Source: an uncultured Aquimarina sp. | GTDB lineage: Bacteria > Bacteroidota > Bacteroidia > Flavobacteriales > Flavobacteriaceae | DNA: 64,000 nt | Direction of reading: 5' to 3' | Assembly (NCBI GenBank): GCA_947498785.1 | Contig: CANMLS010000011.1 | Location: 78,869-142,868, forward strand | Shown here: positions 51,736 through 60,987 of the stretch, piece after piece | Numbering within the stretch: position 1 is the first letter of the stretch | Layout of the letters: each line of letters begins with the position of its first letter | Program-made: the position numbers and the translations under genes | Notes under the pieces: model-generated | Databases searched by the model: none | What the model was told of the DNA's origin: nothing | The model's input: only the letters and a program-made list of their open reading frames with translations

Positions 51736-52999
51736 TGTTTTTATTCCTAGACCTACGTTTTTTATTAGGTTGATTTTTTGATTTATTTGAGTTTTTGTTT
51801 TCAGAATTTCCTGCTTTTGATTTATTTGAAGCTACAGTTTGTTTTTCTGAAGACCCTCTTTTTTTATTTTTTCTTTTGTTACGATTTCTTCTCCTATTAC
51901 TGCGTTTTGGCTGGTCAAATCTCGTTAAACTATCCTGCCCTACAACGTTCTCAAAATCTGTTTTAGTATCTTCTATAAGTTCAGAAGCAAAATCTTCAAG
52001 ACTGGATACTTTTTCATTATTTATATTGGATGCGATAATCTCATTCACATCATCAGCAGTTATTTTATGCCAATTCATCCATTCTCCTTCATAAGCATAC
52101 CACAATACACCTTTAAAAATATCGATTTTCTGACATACTGCTGTTCCTTTTTCTGTTTTGAGTTTTGTTTCTGTTTTAGGGAAATTATTTAGTGCATCAA
52201 TATAGGCATCCAATTCATAGTTAAGACAGCATTTTAATTTTCCGCATTGACCTGCTAGTTTTTGTGGATTCAATGATAATTGCTGATATCTAGCGGCACT
52301 AGTATTTACAGATCTAAAATCGGTAAGCCATGTTGAACAACAAAGCTCTCTCCCGCAAGAACCAATACCTCCTAATCGGGCAGCTTCTTGTCTAAAGCCT
52401 ACCTGACGCATTTCTATTCTTGTACTAAATTCATGTGCAAATTCTTTGATCAATTGTCTGAAATCAACACGTTCTTCTGCTGTATAATAAAACGTAGCCT
52501 TGGATCCATCTCCTTGAAATTCGATATCAGAAATTTTCATTTGAAGTGCTAATCGAATTGCGATTTCACGTGCGCGCACCTTCATGCTCTCTTCGCGATC
52601 ACGTGCTTTCTGCCAAATATCAATATCCTTTTGAGTTGCTTTTCTGTAGATTTTCTTAACATCTTCGCTATCTTCTTCTACTTTCTTTTTCTTCATTTGG
52701 ATACGAACCAGTTCGCCCGTTAGCGTAACTATTCCTACATCGTGACCTGGTGAAGATTCTGTAGCAACAATATCTCCAATACTTAGAGAGAGATTCTCTG
52801 CATTTTTATAAAAGTTTTTCCTTCCGTTTTTAAATCGTATTTCAACACAAGAGAAAGGTTTGACTCCGCCAGGGAGTGACATATTAGATAACCAATCAAA
52901 AACCGTTAATTTATTACACCCATCAGTACCACAAGTACCATTATTCTTACATCCTTTCGGTTGCCCGTCATTTCCGGAGGAACAACTGCTACACCCCAT
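51722..52999 (-). CDS. RicT/PSP1-domain iron-sulfur regulatory protein
   Basis: 425 residues. PSP1 domain with conserved Cys motifs CGRELCCSTWL and CGKLKCCLNYELD, which in RicT-type complexes bind iron-sulfur clusters and act in RNA maturation. N-terminus is Cys-rich (MGCSSCSSG...CGTDGCNKL). The C-terminal 60 residues are a highly basic Lys/Arg/Asn tail suited to nucleic acid binding. Overlaps gldH. Confidence 0.92.
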   Translation of the reverse strand: MGCSSCSSGNDGQPKGCKNNGTCGTDGCNKLTVFDWLSNMSLPGGVKPFSCVEIRFKNGRKNFYKNAENLSLSIGDIVATESSPGHDVGIVTLTGELVRIQMKKKKVEEDSEDVKKIYRKATQKDIDIWQKARDREESMKVRAREIAIRLALQMKISDIEFQGDGSKATFYYTAEERVDFRQLIKEFAHEFSTRIEMRQVGFRQEAARLGGIGSCGRELCCSTWLTDFRSVNTSAARYQQLSLNPQKLAGQCGKLKCCLNYELDAYIDALNNFPKTETKLKTEKGTAVCQKIDIFKGVLWYAYEGEWMNWHKITADDVNEIIASNINNEKVSSLEDFASELIEDTKTDFENVVGQDSLTRFDQPKRSNRRRNRNKRKNKKRGSSEKQTVASNKSKAGNSENKNSNKSKNQPNKKRRSRNKNNGKS

Positions 53000-53102
53000 A
53001 TTTTCTATCTATATTGAAATTTGTTTGCAGTTTTAAACACCACAACAAATATGGTTCTTACTAAAATCAAAAACAATTACTGTCCCTAATATCTTAATCG
53101 AT

Positions 53103-53140
53103 AAAGATACTATGAAAAAAATTATCAGCATAGTATCTTT
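53103..53140 (-). terminator. Terminator after trhO
   Basis: Arms AAAGATACTATG and CATAGTATCTTT are perfect over 12 bp with a 14-base loop. Located just past the trhO stop, with TTTATCG following on the minus strand. Confidence 0.65.
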
Positions 53141-53153
53141 TGTATTTTAGTAA

Positions 53154-54185
53154 TTACTGTTTGTATTTCAATACTTCAGAACGGCCTTTTTTAAAGATTT
53201 TATTGCTATTTGCTTTGCCTTTTCTAAGAGCTTTTTGTTCTTCTAATGGCAACCTATTAACTTCCATACATTCTGTAGAACAACAATTTTCAAACGTTTC
53301 TGCACATGTTGAACATTGAATAAATAGTAAATGACACGCCTCATTATCACAGTTTACATGAGTATCACATGGTTCTCCACATTGATGACAGTTGGCAATT
53401 ACATCTTCTGATATACGTTCTGCTCTTCGGTGATCAAAAACAAAGTTTTTTCCTAAAAATTTATTTTCTAATCCTTGTACTTCTACTTGTCTTGCATATT
53501 CTATGATGCCCCCTTCTAATTGAAATACATTTTTGAATCCTTTATGTTTATAATATGCACTTGCTTTCTCACATCGGATACCACCTGTGCAGTACATTAC
53601 GAGTTTTTTATCTTCTTTATGTTCTTTAAGATCTTCTTCTATAATATCCAAAGAATCTCGAAACGTATCAACATCTGGTGTGACAGCTCCTTTAAAATGT
53701 CCAATTTCACTCTCATAATGATTACGCATATCAACCAATACAGTATCTGGATCTTCTATAAGTTTATTAAATGCCGAAGCATCAACATGCATTCCTTTAT
53801 TAGTAACATCAAAACTATCATCATTAAGACCATCTGCGACTATTTTGTTACGCACTTTTACTTTCAGTTTTAAGAAAGACTTTGCGTCTTGCTCTCGTGC
53901 AATGTTAAGACGAACATTTTCTAAGAATGTAATACTATCTAAGTGTTTTTTAAAAGCCAAAAAATTAGGAGCAGGAACAGATAACTGTCCATTAATTCCT
54001 TCTTTGGCTACATAAATTCGACCAAGTACATCGAGTTCATTCCAATGAATAAAAAGGTGATTTCTAAAAAGTTCTGGATTACCAATATTTGCGTATGCGT
54101 AGAAAGATAGCGTAAGTCGGTCTGTACCCGCCTCATCAATGAGAGCTGCTCTTTCTTTTGCACTTAATTTGTTGTACAGTTGCAT
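53154..54185 (-). CDS. trhO: tRNA uridine(34) hydroxylase TrhO (rhodanese-like)
   Basis: 343 residues. Uses oxygen to form 5-hydroxyuridine at tRNA position 34. N-terminal acylphosphatase-like part (LSFYAYANIGNPELFRNHLF), rhodanese domain with the catalytic Cys in LVMYCTGGIRCEKASAYY, and a C-terminal Cys-rich zinc-like region (CHQCGEPCDTHVNCDNEACHLLFIQCSTC in parts). Normal family length. ATG at 54185. Confidence 0.95.
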   Translation of the reverse strand: MQLYNKLSAKERAALIDEAGTDRLTLSFYAYANIGNPELFRNHLFIHWNELDVLGRIYVAKEGINGQLSVPAPNFLAFKKHLDSITFLENVRLNIAREQDAKSFLKLKVKVRNKIVADGLNDDSFDVTNKGMHVDASAFNKLIEDPDTVLVDMRNHYESEIGHFKGAVTPDVDTFRDSLDIIEEDLKEHKEDKKLVMYCTGGIRCEKASAYYKHKGFKNVFQLEGGIIEYARQVEVQGLENKFLGKNFVFDHRRAERISEDVIANCHQCGEPCDTHVNCDNEACHLLFIQCSTCAETFENCCSTECMEVNRLPLEEQKALRKGKANSNKIFKKGRSEVLKYKQ

Positions 54186-54429
54186 GCTATACCTACGTTT
54201 TAAGTTAAAAGAAATTATTTGTTTTGGGCAAAAGTACGAATAATTTTATTTTCTTATAGGCTTAGGTTCTGTATTCAACTTTCTTGTTTTTTTATAAAGT
54301 TATATACTAAAGTAACATGTGCTCGATGTTAGAAAATTTACGTCAATGGTAGTGATTTTTCGAAATGAAAATGGAGAAAAATTGTATCGAGAACCCTTTC
54401 AAATTTGAGGTGGATTGCATCTCGATATT

Positions 54430-54459
54430 TTTTTTACTCAGCTATAGCTGAGTAAAAAA
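54430..54459. repeat. 30-base perfect palindrome
   Basis: Six T, ACTCAGCTATAGCTGAGT, six A, perfectly self-complementary. It has the form of a bidirectional terminator. Confidence 0.75.
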
Positions 54460-54509
54460 CACTCGAACTGACTCGTCGTTTGGTTTTATCCTTGTTTGTC
54501 TCTTCGAGT
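54460..54509. repeat. 50-base dispersed element, copy 1
   Basis: Starts CACTCGAACTGAC and ends CTTCGAGT, so the ends ACTCGAA/TTCGAGT are inverted. 42 of 50 bases match the copy at 58343-58392. Likely a REP-like element. Confidence 0.7.
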
Positions 54510-54660
54510 GGATTTATGAGGTACAAATAAATTTGTATCGAGAAGTCGCTACGGAATGTTAAAAAAGTAAGCGCTATCTTTTTATAGATAACACTTACTT
54601 TCTTTTATACAATGTATAACTACAATGTCGTAAGCTGTGTAGCGTTGTTTTCTAATTCTT

Positions 54661-54734
54661 TATAACAATTGGGCTAAAAGACGTCACCCTGAGCGTAGTC
54701 GAAGGGAATGGCTTTTAGATTTTGTTATGGGCTT
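54661..54734. repeat. Element flanking effector 1, copy A
   Basis: Begins TATAACAATTGGGCTAAAAG and ends TTTTGTTATGGGCTT, with inverted ATAACAA/TTGTTAT. Contains the CCCTGAGCGTAGTCGAAGGG REP-type core. The outer parts match copy B at 56051-56106, in the same orientation. Confidence 0.65.
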
Positions 54735-54827
54735 TTTATTGCTACGTTTGCGATTGTATTTGTCAATAGTTACGCTGTGCTTTGGCGCATCTATTCTCTT
54801 TCAATTAATAAACCGAAGCAGAAATCA

Positions 54828-55994
54828 TTACTCTTTGATATAATCCCATTTGTATACAAATTTTGCATTTGCTTTTACTCTGTTTGAACTTGCAGTCGCA
54901 TCATCTACTGAATCCAAGGTTGAATCTTCATCAGAAGTTAGAGTTTCACTTTTGAGGTATTCATTATATTCCTTTAACCATTTTTTCACTTGACTTTGAA
55001 TCTTAGCATTGCAACTTCTTATTTCTAAACCTTCAATAGTGGAATCTTCTGTATCGAAAGGCTTCTGCGTCCCCCAGATTCTTTCATACAATGATACTAA
55101 GTTTTTAAAACTCCACCCTTCCACCTCTTTAGCAGAGGGTGCTTTTCCTCCTTCACTATGAAATCGTTTCAACCACTTACCTTCTCCATTTTTGCGTGCC
55201 CCACCATGTCCGTACGTTTGATATTCTCCTCTCGTAACTGACCAAACTTTTCTGGTATTCGCTGTTTGAGTGTACTCCACAATTACAGGAATATCAGTCT
55301 CATTTTTAAAAGTATTTATCATTGACTTACAAGACGGACATGGCCCTGTACTGATTTTCATAAAGAGGTTTGCAGCCCTGATAGGATACTGTCTGTTGTA
55401 TTCATTGTAAGCTTGTTGCAATATGCCTGTTTCGGCATCATGTTTACGTTCGGGTAATTCTGCTGTATTGATAATATCTCCATTATGTACGTGACCATCC
55501 ACAGATGAATAGTTGTGACTCCTTTCTGATTGAGCATCTCTGGTTCTATCAAACTCACCTTTTATTGATTGTTTAAAACCATCCATAGTTTGCATGGTAT
55601 ACCCATCGTTTTCGTCCCATACTGAACTGGCAACCGTATTAAAAAAACTACTTCTGTAGCCGAGTCGATTCATAAACCCTTTTAATTGTCTCTTGTTTTG
55701 AAAGGTATTCCTTCTGGGGCTTTTAACTGTTATTACTCTTTGTACAGGTGTTGCCTGCTCAAATGTTTCTACAGTATTTTGTTGAGTATAATTATCACTT
55801 GCCACTTGCAGTTGAGCTATGCGCATCGCCTGAGGGCAGTTATTAGTCATCTCTTGCAGCTTACTTTGCGCAATAGTCTCAGGCCAATTATCCACAAACC
55901 CAAAACCCCGCTTCACATTACTCTTCTTCTGAGCAGCAGAATTAGCAATCGCCTTATTTTTATTCTCTTTAGGCTTCTCTATCTGTTCATACAT
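54828..55994 (-). CDS. Contractile-injection-type effector with deaminase domain
   Basis: 388 residues. The N-terminal 55 residues (QKKSNVKRGFGFVDNWPET, then SKLQEMTNN) match the cargo-type region of Bacteroidota extracellular contractile injection systems and DUF4157 proteins. After a linker, residues about 160-290 hold a nucleic-acid-deaminase-like core: D186-A-E188 (in KHDAETGIL) and PCxxC at 218-222 (TGPCPSCKSM). A C-terminal acidic tail follows. Likely a cytidine-deaminase-type toxin acting on DNA, RNA or nucleotides in a target cell. No immunity gene or injection machinery is adjacent. A paralogous N-terminus occurs in effector 2. Confidence 0.8.
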   Translation of the reverse strand: MYEQIEKPKENKNKAIANSAAQKKSNVKRGFGFVDNWPETIAQSKLQEMTNNCPQAMRIAQLQVASDNYTQQNTVETFEQATPVQRVITVKSPRRNTFQNKRQLKGFMNRLGYRSSFFNTVASSVWDENDGYTMQTMDGFKQSIKGEFDRTRDAQSERSHNYSSVDGHVHNGDIINTAELPERKHDAETGILQQAYNEYNRQYPIRAANLFMKISTGPCPSCKSMINTFKNETDIPVIVEYTQTANTRKVWSVTRGEYQTYGHGGARKNGEGKWLKRFHSEGGKAPSAKEVEGWSFKNLVSLYERIWGTQKPFDTEDSTIEGLEIRSCNAKIQSQVKKWLKEYNEYLKSETLTSDEDSTLDSVDDATASSNRVKANAKFVYKWDYIKE

Positions 55995-56310
55995 ATCTCA
56001 AACCTTTTTAAATTTTTTTCAATGGTTGTTATAGGCTGTTTTTCATTACCTATAACAAATGGGCTAAAAAGCGTTTTTATTGATTTTTAGGTTTTGTTAT
56101 GGGCTTGCCTAATTGTTGTCTTAATGAAAAAGCGATTTTAGATCAAAAGAATAGGCCGAAAATCCCTTGGTACTTTCGTGCTCGACTAAGCACAGTTTAA
56201 AAAGTATCTGATACCGAAATTTTGGGTTTTAATGTTTCTGCACAAATTTCGCTTTCAAAATGAAGTTTTGTTTTCAAGTATTTAAGAAAAAATCAGCAAA
56301 TAGATCATCA
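55995..56310. repeat. Gap between effectors with element copy B
   Basis: 316 bases without a gene. Holds TATAACAAATGGGCTAAAAA (56051) through TTTTGTTATGGGCTT (56106), the direct counterpart of copy A on the other side of effector 1. The rest is AT-rich without a clear structure. Confidence 0.6.
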
Positions 56311-58143
56311 TCATTCCCAAAACCCAAAACCAAGAAATTGATCATCATCGCTGCCAAAACCAAGCAATAGATCATCACCGTTGCCAAAACCAAGAAATTG
56401 ATCATCTAACAAGCTGTTCTGGTCAATTGAATCATCTGTCCAGTTTGTTCCCAGATCTTTAAGAATTGTTTTGTCATCGGATTTAACAAGAAGGTGTGTG
56501 ATCGAACCATTATATGAATCTATTCTCTTGTAGACTTCAGTCCCATCCAAATTAGTCCGTATTAATTCAAAAGTATAGGCTGTCCAATTTGCTCCCAGAT
56601 CTTTGATGATTGTTTTGTCATCGGATTTAACAAGAAAGTGTGTAATGGAGCTATCATATGAATCTGTTCTTTTGTAGATTTTAGTATTATCCGAATTCGT
56701 CTGTATTAATTCAAAAGTATAGGCTGTCCAATTTGCTCCCAGATCTTTGATGATCGTCTTATTATCATAAGCCACTAGTAAGTAGGTCATAGAATCATTG
56801 TAATACTTATCACAATTCAACCAAACGGCAGTCCTGTCCTGATTTACTTTTTCCTTTTTGATAGTAAAGTATCTAGGTTCCGGGCGAAAATCTGGTCCAA
56901 GATCATCTGTAACGCTATTACTAATAACCTTAACAAAGGTCTCTCGATAACCAACAGAATCCCATACTTTATAAACTTCACTTCCCAATTTGTAATCCCA
57001 ACATTTCACAAAATTACTATATCTATCATATGGTTTCTGTCTCCAGTCTGCCTCAACTCTTTCTTGATATTTTTTAGATTTACTTAATATTTCTCTATCC
57101 ACAACAAAAGTATTTCCTAGAGAATTGTTATTTTCAATAGCATTGTTAACACTTGTGACGTCTTGTTGATTAAGGGCAACCTCATTACTACTAGGGTTTT
57201 TTAACATTCCCCACCCTTGATCCTCTATGCGATCATCATCATATTTTGAATATTTTGATCCTGAAATCAAGGGCCTATTATCCATTGAATAATTTAACGT
57301 CGGTTGTGGTGATGAGGGCTTATAGGAAACAGTATCTCCTAATATCGTAGAAGACATTTTCACATTCATTCCATCTAGTCCCTCTCTTATATCAAGTTCG
57401 TGTTGTTCACTGGAATCTTGTGGATTCGGGGTTATTTTTGCGTATAAATTTATTGTTATCTTTGATTGTTCAGGTTGAATGGTGTATTTAACTTCATATA
57501 TTGAATGCACACCCACCCTTGTCAGTCTTTTGGCAACCCCCTCTACATCACTATGCGATCCTGTGTTCATGGATTCCGGAATTGGAACCAAATTCATATT
57601 AATATTAAGCCCACCTAACTTTGCATTTAACATATGCCCTCTATGCCATCCCCCCAATCTATTTGAAAAGTTGTTATTGAGATAATTCATGATTAGAGGA
57701 ATCTCCTTGGAATTGGTTTTTGCTCCCTTGATTGGATCTTTTGGATCAAGGTGCGCTTTCATTGATTCTCCAATTTGTTCATTCTTGCCATTAAAGGTTA
57801 GCGTTTGAGGCTTATATTCTATTGAGGTTTTCAGTTGAATGGGATCATCATTATTACTTTGCAAAATACCTGCTTTCAAGTTGTCAGGTAAGCCTGTATT
57901 TTTTTCCCTTCGACTCAGCTCAGGGCTGGCTTTCTTTTGGATAGGCTTCTGTTGTTGAGCAGAATGAGTATTAGCCATCTCTTGCAGTTTTCTTTGCGCC
58001 ACAGCCTCGGGTCGATAATCCACAAACCCAAAACCCTGCTTCCTATTACTCCTCTTCTGATCAACAGAATTAGAAGTCGCCCTGCTTTTCCTCCTATCGG
58101 CAGACGAGGTATTCTCTTTTTGCTTCTCTACTTGTGCATACAT
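56311..58143 (-). CDS. Contractile-injection-type effector with DNA/RNA endonuclease domain
   Basis: About 610 residues from the ATG at 58143; a TTG two codons earlier is the longer option. Residues 30-60 (NRKQGFGFVDYRPEAVAQRKLQEMAN) are the shared cargo region, followed by NTGLPDNLKAGI, the usual link to a DUF4157 domain that is absent here. The nuclease (about 105-240) has GGWHRGHMLNAKLGG with H170 and NMNLVPIP, as in non-specific DNA/RNA endonucleases. Residues 450-565 hold tandem 48-49-residue repeats (LLVKSDDKTIIKDLG), and the C-terminal end repeats FLGFG and D-rich units. A toxin with repeat receptor-type tail is inferred. Confidence 0.82.
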   Translation of the reverse strand: MYAQVEKQKENTSSADRRKSRATSNSVDQKRSNRKQGFGFVDYRPEAVAQRKLQEMANTHSAQQQKPIQKKASPELSRREKNTGLPDNLKAGILQSNNDDPIQLKTSIEYKPQTLTFNGKNEQIGESMKAHLDPKDPIKGAKTNSKEIPLIMNYLNNNFSNRLGGWHRGHMLNAKLGGLNINMNLVPIPESMNTGSHSDVEGVAKRLTRVGVHSIYEVKYTIQPEQSKITINLYAKITPNPQDSSEQHELDIREGLDGMNVKMSSTILGDTVSYKPSSPQPTLNYSMDNRPLISGSKYSKYDDDRIEDQGWGMLKNPSSNEVALNQQDVTSVNNAIENNNSLGNTFVVDREILSKSKKYQERVEADWRQKPYDRYSNFVKCWDYKLGSEVYKVWDSVGYRETFVKVISNSVTDDLGPDFRPEPRYFTIKKEKVNQDRTAVWLNCDKYYNDSMTYLLVAYDNKTIIKDLGANWTAYTFELIQTNSDNTKIYKRTDSYDSSITHFLVKSDDKTIIKDLGANWTAYTFELIRTNLDGTEVYKRIDSYNGSITHLLVKSDDKTILKDLGTNWTDDSIDQNSLLDDQFLGFGNGDDLLLGFGSDDDQFLGFGFWE

Positions 58144-58342
58144 ATTCAACCTTTTTTAATTTTTTTATTCCATGTTATTAGTCCATTAGTGGTTTTATTT
58201 TGTTGCAAGGTAATGTCATCACTATGGCTATATAAGGGCAGTTATACGCGAGTTTGGTTTTTAGTGGTTAGTACGTGACAATCGGTTCTCGATAGCTCTG
58301 CTGAGCATGTCGAAGTACATTTTGCCACTACGTTCTGCAAGA

Positions 58343-58392
58343 CACTCGAACTGACATTGTGTTTGGTTTTATTCTTGCTTGTCACTTCGAGT
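58343..58392. repeat. 50-base dispersed element, copy 2
   Basis: 42 of 50 identical to 54460-54509, same orientation, with the same inverted ends. The pair of copies brackets both effector genes. Confidence 0.7.
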
Positions 58393-58813
58393 TGTTTTAG
58401 ACTGCCTCAACAGAATTATTATTGATAAGTAGATTTTATACTAAAACTCAATTTCTAAATAAATATAATTGTTTGACTCCAGTGTGTATTTAGATATTCT
58501 TTAAATCAAAATCCAGCAATTCAAGTGCTTCAATCCTTATAATCATTAGAGAGAAGTATATCGAGAATAGTATTTTTTGATCAATTGAAGTATTTTTTAC
58601 GCTTTATAGTTGCCTTATAAAGTAAGAACTTCTATCCCTTTTTCTATAGATTTGGTTACTTACTGAGTGAAATTATATCGTCTATTTTGATATGATTTTT
58701 CATGATGACCTCTCAACTCACTCTAGGTGTAAAAATTTAACCTCTTTCTAAGTTGAGTCGACAAAAAACTTTAAACATCGACAAAATGCATATTTTAACA
58801 CTAACTACTTGTT

Positions 58814-58835
58814 AATCAGGAGTATTTTCCTGATT
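58814..58835 (+). terminator. Hairpin before the lipocalin-like gene
   Basis: Arms AATCAGGA and TCCTGATT, 6-base loop, then TTTG. It is 28 bases before the ATG, so it may act as an attenuator or be a terminator for upstream transcription. Confidence 0.5.
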
Positions 58836-58863
58836 TTTGTACCTGAAATTATAAATACAACAT

Positions 58864-59349
58864 ATGAATAAACTATTACCTACTTATGCTATGCTTATTG
58901 TTGTATTATTTTTTGGAATGTATTCCTGTGGAGGCAATGATGTAAATACTTCCGATGGTACTATAATAGGTACATGGCAATTGCAGCAAGAGTTTAGTAA
59001 TGAAGAAGAGGGTACGCCTTTTAAGGAATTTCCTCTTTCTCCTTGCGAAAAATTGACAACACTAGAAGTACTAGTGACTCGCAAATTTGTCGAGAACAGT
59101 TATTATGAGGATTTTGGTACTGGTGGAGAGTGTATAAAGCATACCGAAGAAACCAGAGGTAAATGGAAAGAAGAATCAGATGGAGGATATAATTTTTCTT
59201 ATGATAAAAAGAATTTATTATCCTTCACAAAGTCTGATGCAATCCTTAAAGATGGGAACTTAGAGGTAACAGTAGTATACAAAGATCCCGATGTAGGAGA
59301 TAATACTACCCTTAAGTTTATTTATTCGAAGATGCAATCTGCCAACTAA
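58864..59349 (+). CDS. Lipocalin-like lipoprotein
   Basis: 161 residues. Lipobox in FFGMYSCGGND with Cys 22. The mature part follows the lipocalin-like pattern of Bacteroidota lipoproteins: IIGTWQLQQEF at the start and beta strands such as VLVTRKFVENSYYED, RGKWKEESDGGYNFSYD and LEVTVVYKDPD. Probably binds a small ligand in the envelope; ligand unknown. Two Cys could form a disulfide. Followed by a good bidirectional terminator. Confidence 0.82.
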   Translation: MNKLLPTYAMLIVVLFFGMYSCGGNDVNTSDGTIIGTWQLQQEFSNEEEGTPFKEFPLSPCEKLTTLEVLVTRKFVENSYYEDFGTGGECIKHTEETRGKWKEESDGGYNFSYDKKNLLSFTKSDAILKDGNLEVTVVYKDPDVGDNTTLKFIYSKMQSAN

Positions 59350-59356
59350 TCCTGTA

Positions 59357-59384
59357 AAAAACCTGTATTAAAACACAGGTTTTT
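59357..59384. terminator. Bidirectional terminator
   Basis: AAAAACCTGT (59357-59366) and ACAGGTTTTT (59375-59384) with an 8-base loop, between convergent lipocalin-like and amidohydrolase genes. Confidence 0.8.
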
Positions 59385-59387
59385 TTA

Positions 59388-60944
59388 TTAATCGGCAAGT
59401 TGTACACGTATCAATGGACTACTAATTAAACTGAATACCACTTTAGTATTCATATGAAAACTTGAAGCAAGAGAAGCGGTAAATTCTTTCAATTCTTTTA
59501 TATCATTAGAATCATAAAATATTCCATCCAATAAAACTCCATGTATCTTTTTGGTATTTGTTATACTTTCTAATGGATTTTGATTCAAAATAACCAAATC
59601 TGCGGTTTTCCCGATGGCAATTGTACCATATTTACTTTCTAATCTGCAATATTTTGCTGGAGTTATTGTAGCAGTTTGTAAAGCCTCGAGGTTGGATAAT
59701 CCACTTTTTGTTAAATCTTCAAGTTCTGTATGTAAACTGAAACCAGCAAAAACATTAACATCTGTTACATCAGTCCCTGCCATAATTGGAACACCTTGTT
59801 GATGCGCCATCTTTACCTGTTGTTGTGAAGCACGATAAAAATCTAGATTCTCATCTTGACTTTCTGGAGTTTTATTTTTTTTAGCTGCTTTTTTGATTCC
59901 AGGATTCCACCATAATTTTCGTTTTAATGTAGGGACATATTTTATGTTTGGATTATCTATAAATGTTGAAACATGTGCGAATGCGTCAGATTTAAGAGTC
60001 TGTAATGTTGAAACCCAATGCGCCTTTTTTTCTTTCATAAGATTCATAAGCTGTATTGCCTTTTCTTTGTTAAAACCTGAAACCATCAAAGGCTTTGATT
60101 TTGTGTAAAAGGTTTTCCAGGTTTTCAAAGTTCTTAAACTATCCGCTCCAGGAAAACAATCATACATAAAAAGGCGACCATGTTCAAAACTACGCTGTCC
60201 TAATTGTATTGCTTCTTCCAGGGATATATGTATAGGTTTATGTCCGGCAATATACATTCCGTATTTTGGAGCTTCGAGAGCAAGTTTACGATAAGATTTA
60301 GGAGGGATTTGCATATATACTTTAATAAAGTCGACATTTTCATTTTTATAAAATTCTAACAAAGGTTTAATATCTTCCTCTTTTTTTAATTTGAAAAATT
60401 CTGGAAAATCATTGGGAACAGAAGATTCTCCATCCATTTGATAGCTGCTTTGTAGTACATATCTAGGTGTAATCCTAGTGTGTTGTGCTAATTCTTTGTT
60501 CCATTGTAAACGTTCTTTACTCCCAGCCCAATAACTATCTTTTTTGTTAAGTTGTCCAGACATATCTCTTATACCAGTTACTCCATTAGCAATATAAAGT
60601 GGATGATGTAACCATGCAGAATGTTGTGTAGAGTGAGTATGCATATCCCATAGTCCAGGTATGATGTATTTATCTTTTCCATCAATTACAAAATGTTGCT
60701 GCAGAGGGTGGATTATACTGTCAATCTTAGTAATGATATTTTTCTTGATCAGTATATCATGATTAGAAATAACAGCACCTGCTTCTACATCAATGATATT
60801 AATAGATTTGATCAGTATAGCATTATGTGATTGAGGCACTTCAAGTTTTGGTAAAGGCCATATGATGGTTGCTACGATGATCATAATTCCCAAAAAAACG
60901 ACTATTAAGAACCTTTTAAAAAAATATAATGCTTTTATTTTCAT
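59388..60944 (-). CDS. Membrane-anchored amidohydrolase
   Basis: 518 residues. N-terminal helix (RFLIVVFLGIMIIVATIIW) anchors it, with the catalytic domain outside the cytoplasm. Metal site: HxH in IPGLWDMHTHSTQHS, further His in IAGHKPIHISLEEAIQLGQRSFEHG, and Asp in PIMAGTDVTD. The fold is the imidazolonepropionase/prolidase-type amidohydrolase; the substrate may be a dipeptide or cyclic amide. The C-terminal 25 residues (SSFHMNTKVVFS...) are unusual. It follows the beta-lactamase-family gene on the same strand. Confidence 0.9.
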   Translation of the reverse strand: MKIKALYFFKRFLIVVFLGIMIIVATIIWPLPKLEVPQSHNAILIKSINIIDVEAGAVISNHDILIKKNIITKIDSIIHPLQQHFVIDGKDKYIIPGLWDMHTHSTQHSAWLHHPLYIANGVTGIRDMSGQLNKKDSYWAGSKERLQWNKELAQHTRITPRYVLQSSYQMDGESSVPNDFPEFFKLKKEEDIKPLLEFYKNENVDFIKVYMQIPPKSYRKLALEAPKYGMYIAGHKPIHISLEEAIQLGQRSFEHGRLFMYDCFPGADSLRTLKTWKTFYTKSKPLMVSGFNKEKAIQLMNLMKEKKAHWVSTLQTLKSDAFAHVSTFIDNPNIKYVPTLKRKLWWNPGIKKAAKKNKTPESQDENLDFYRASQQQVKMAHQQGVPIMAGTDVTDVNVFAGFSLHTELEDLTKSGLSNLEALQTATITPAKYCRLESKYGTIAIGKTADLVILNQNPLESITNTKKIHGVLLDGIFYDSNDIKELKEFTASLASSFHMNTKVVFSLISSPLIRVQLAD

Positions 60945-60987
60945 TTTGAAATCGTATTAAGGACACGTTATAAGGTCTTAGTATCTA

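Larger units (their letters stand above)
54186..54827. repeat. Repeat-rich gap next to effector 1
   Basis: 642 bases without a gene. It contains a 30-base perfect palindrome (54430-54459, centre ACTCAGCTATAGCTGAGT), a 50-base dispersed element (54460-54509) and a hairpin around 54566-54602. It also has a copy of the TATAACAA...GGGCT element (54661-54734) with a CCCTGAGCGTAGTCGAAGGG core. Several are found again past effector 2, so they mark the effector region. Confidence 0.7.
58144..58863. repeat. Gap upstream of effector 2 and lipocalin gene
   Basis: 720 bases without a gene. Holds dispersed element copy 2 (58343-58392), a GCTGAGCATGTCGAAG REP-like segment near 58303, and the hairpin at 58814-58835. 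The remainder is AT-rich. Confidence 0.6.

Noticed and set aside
54828..58149. Complete contractile injection system locus
   Set aside because: Only cargo-type proteins are seen; no sheath, tube, baseplate or ATPase genes in the window.
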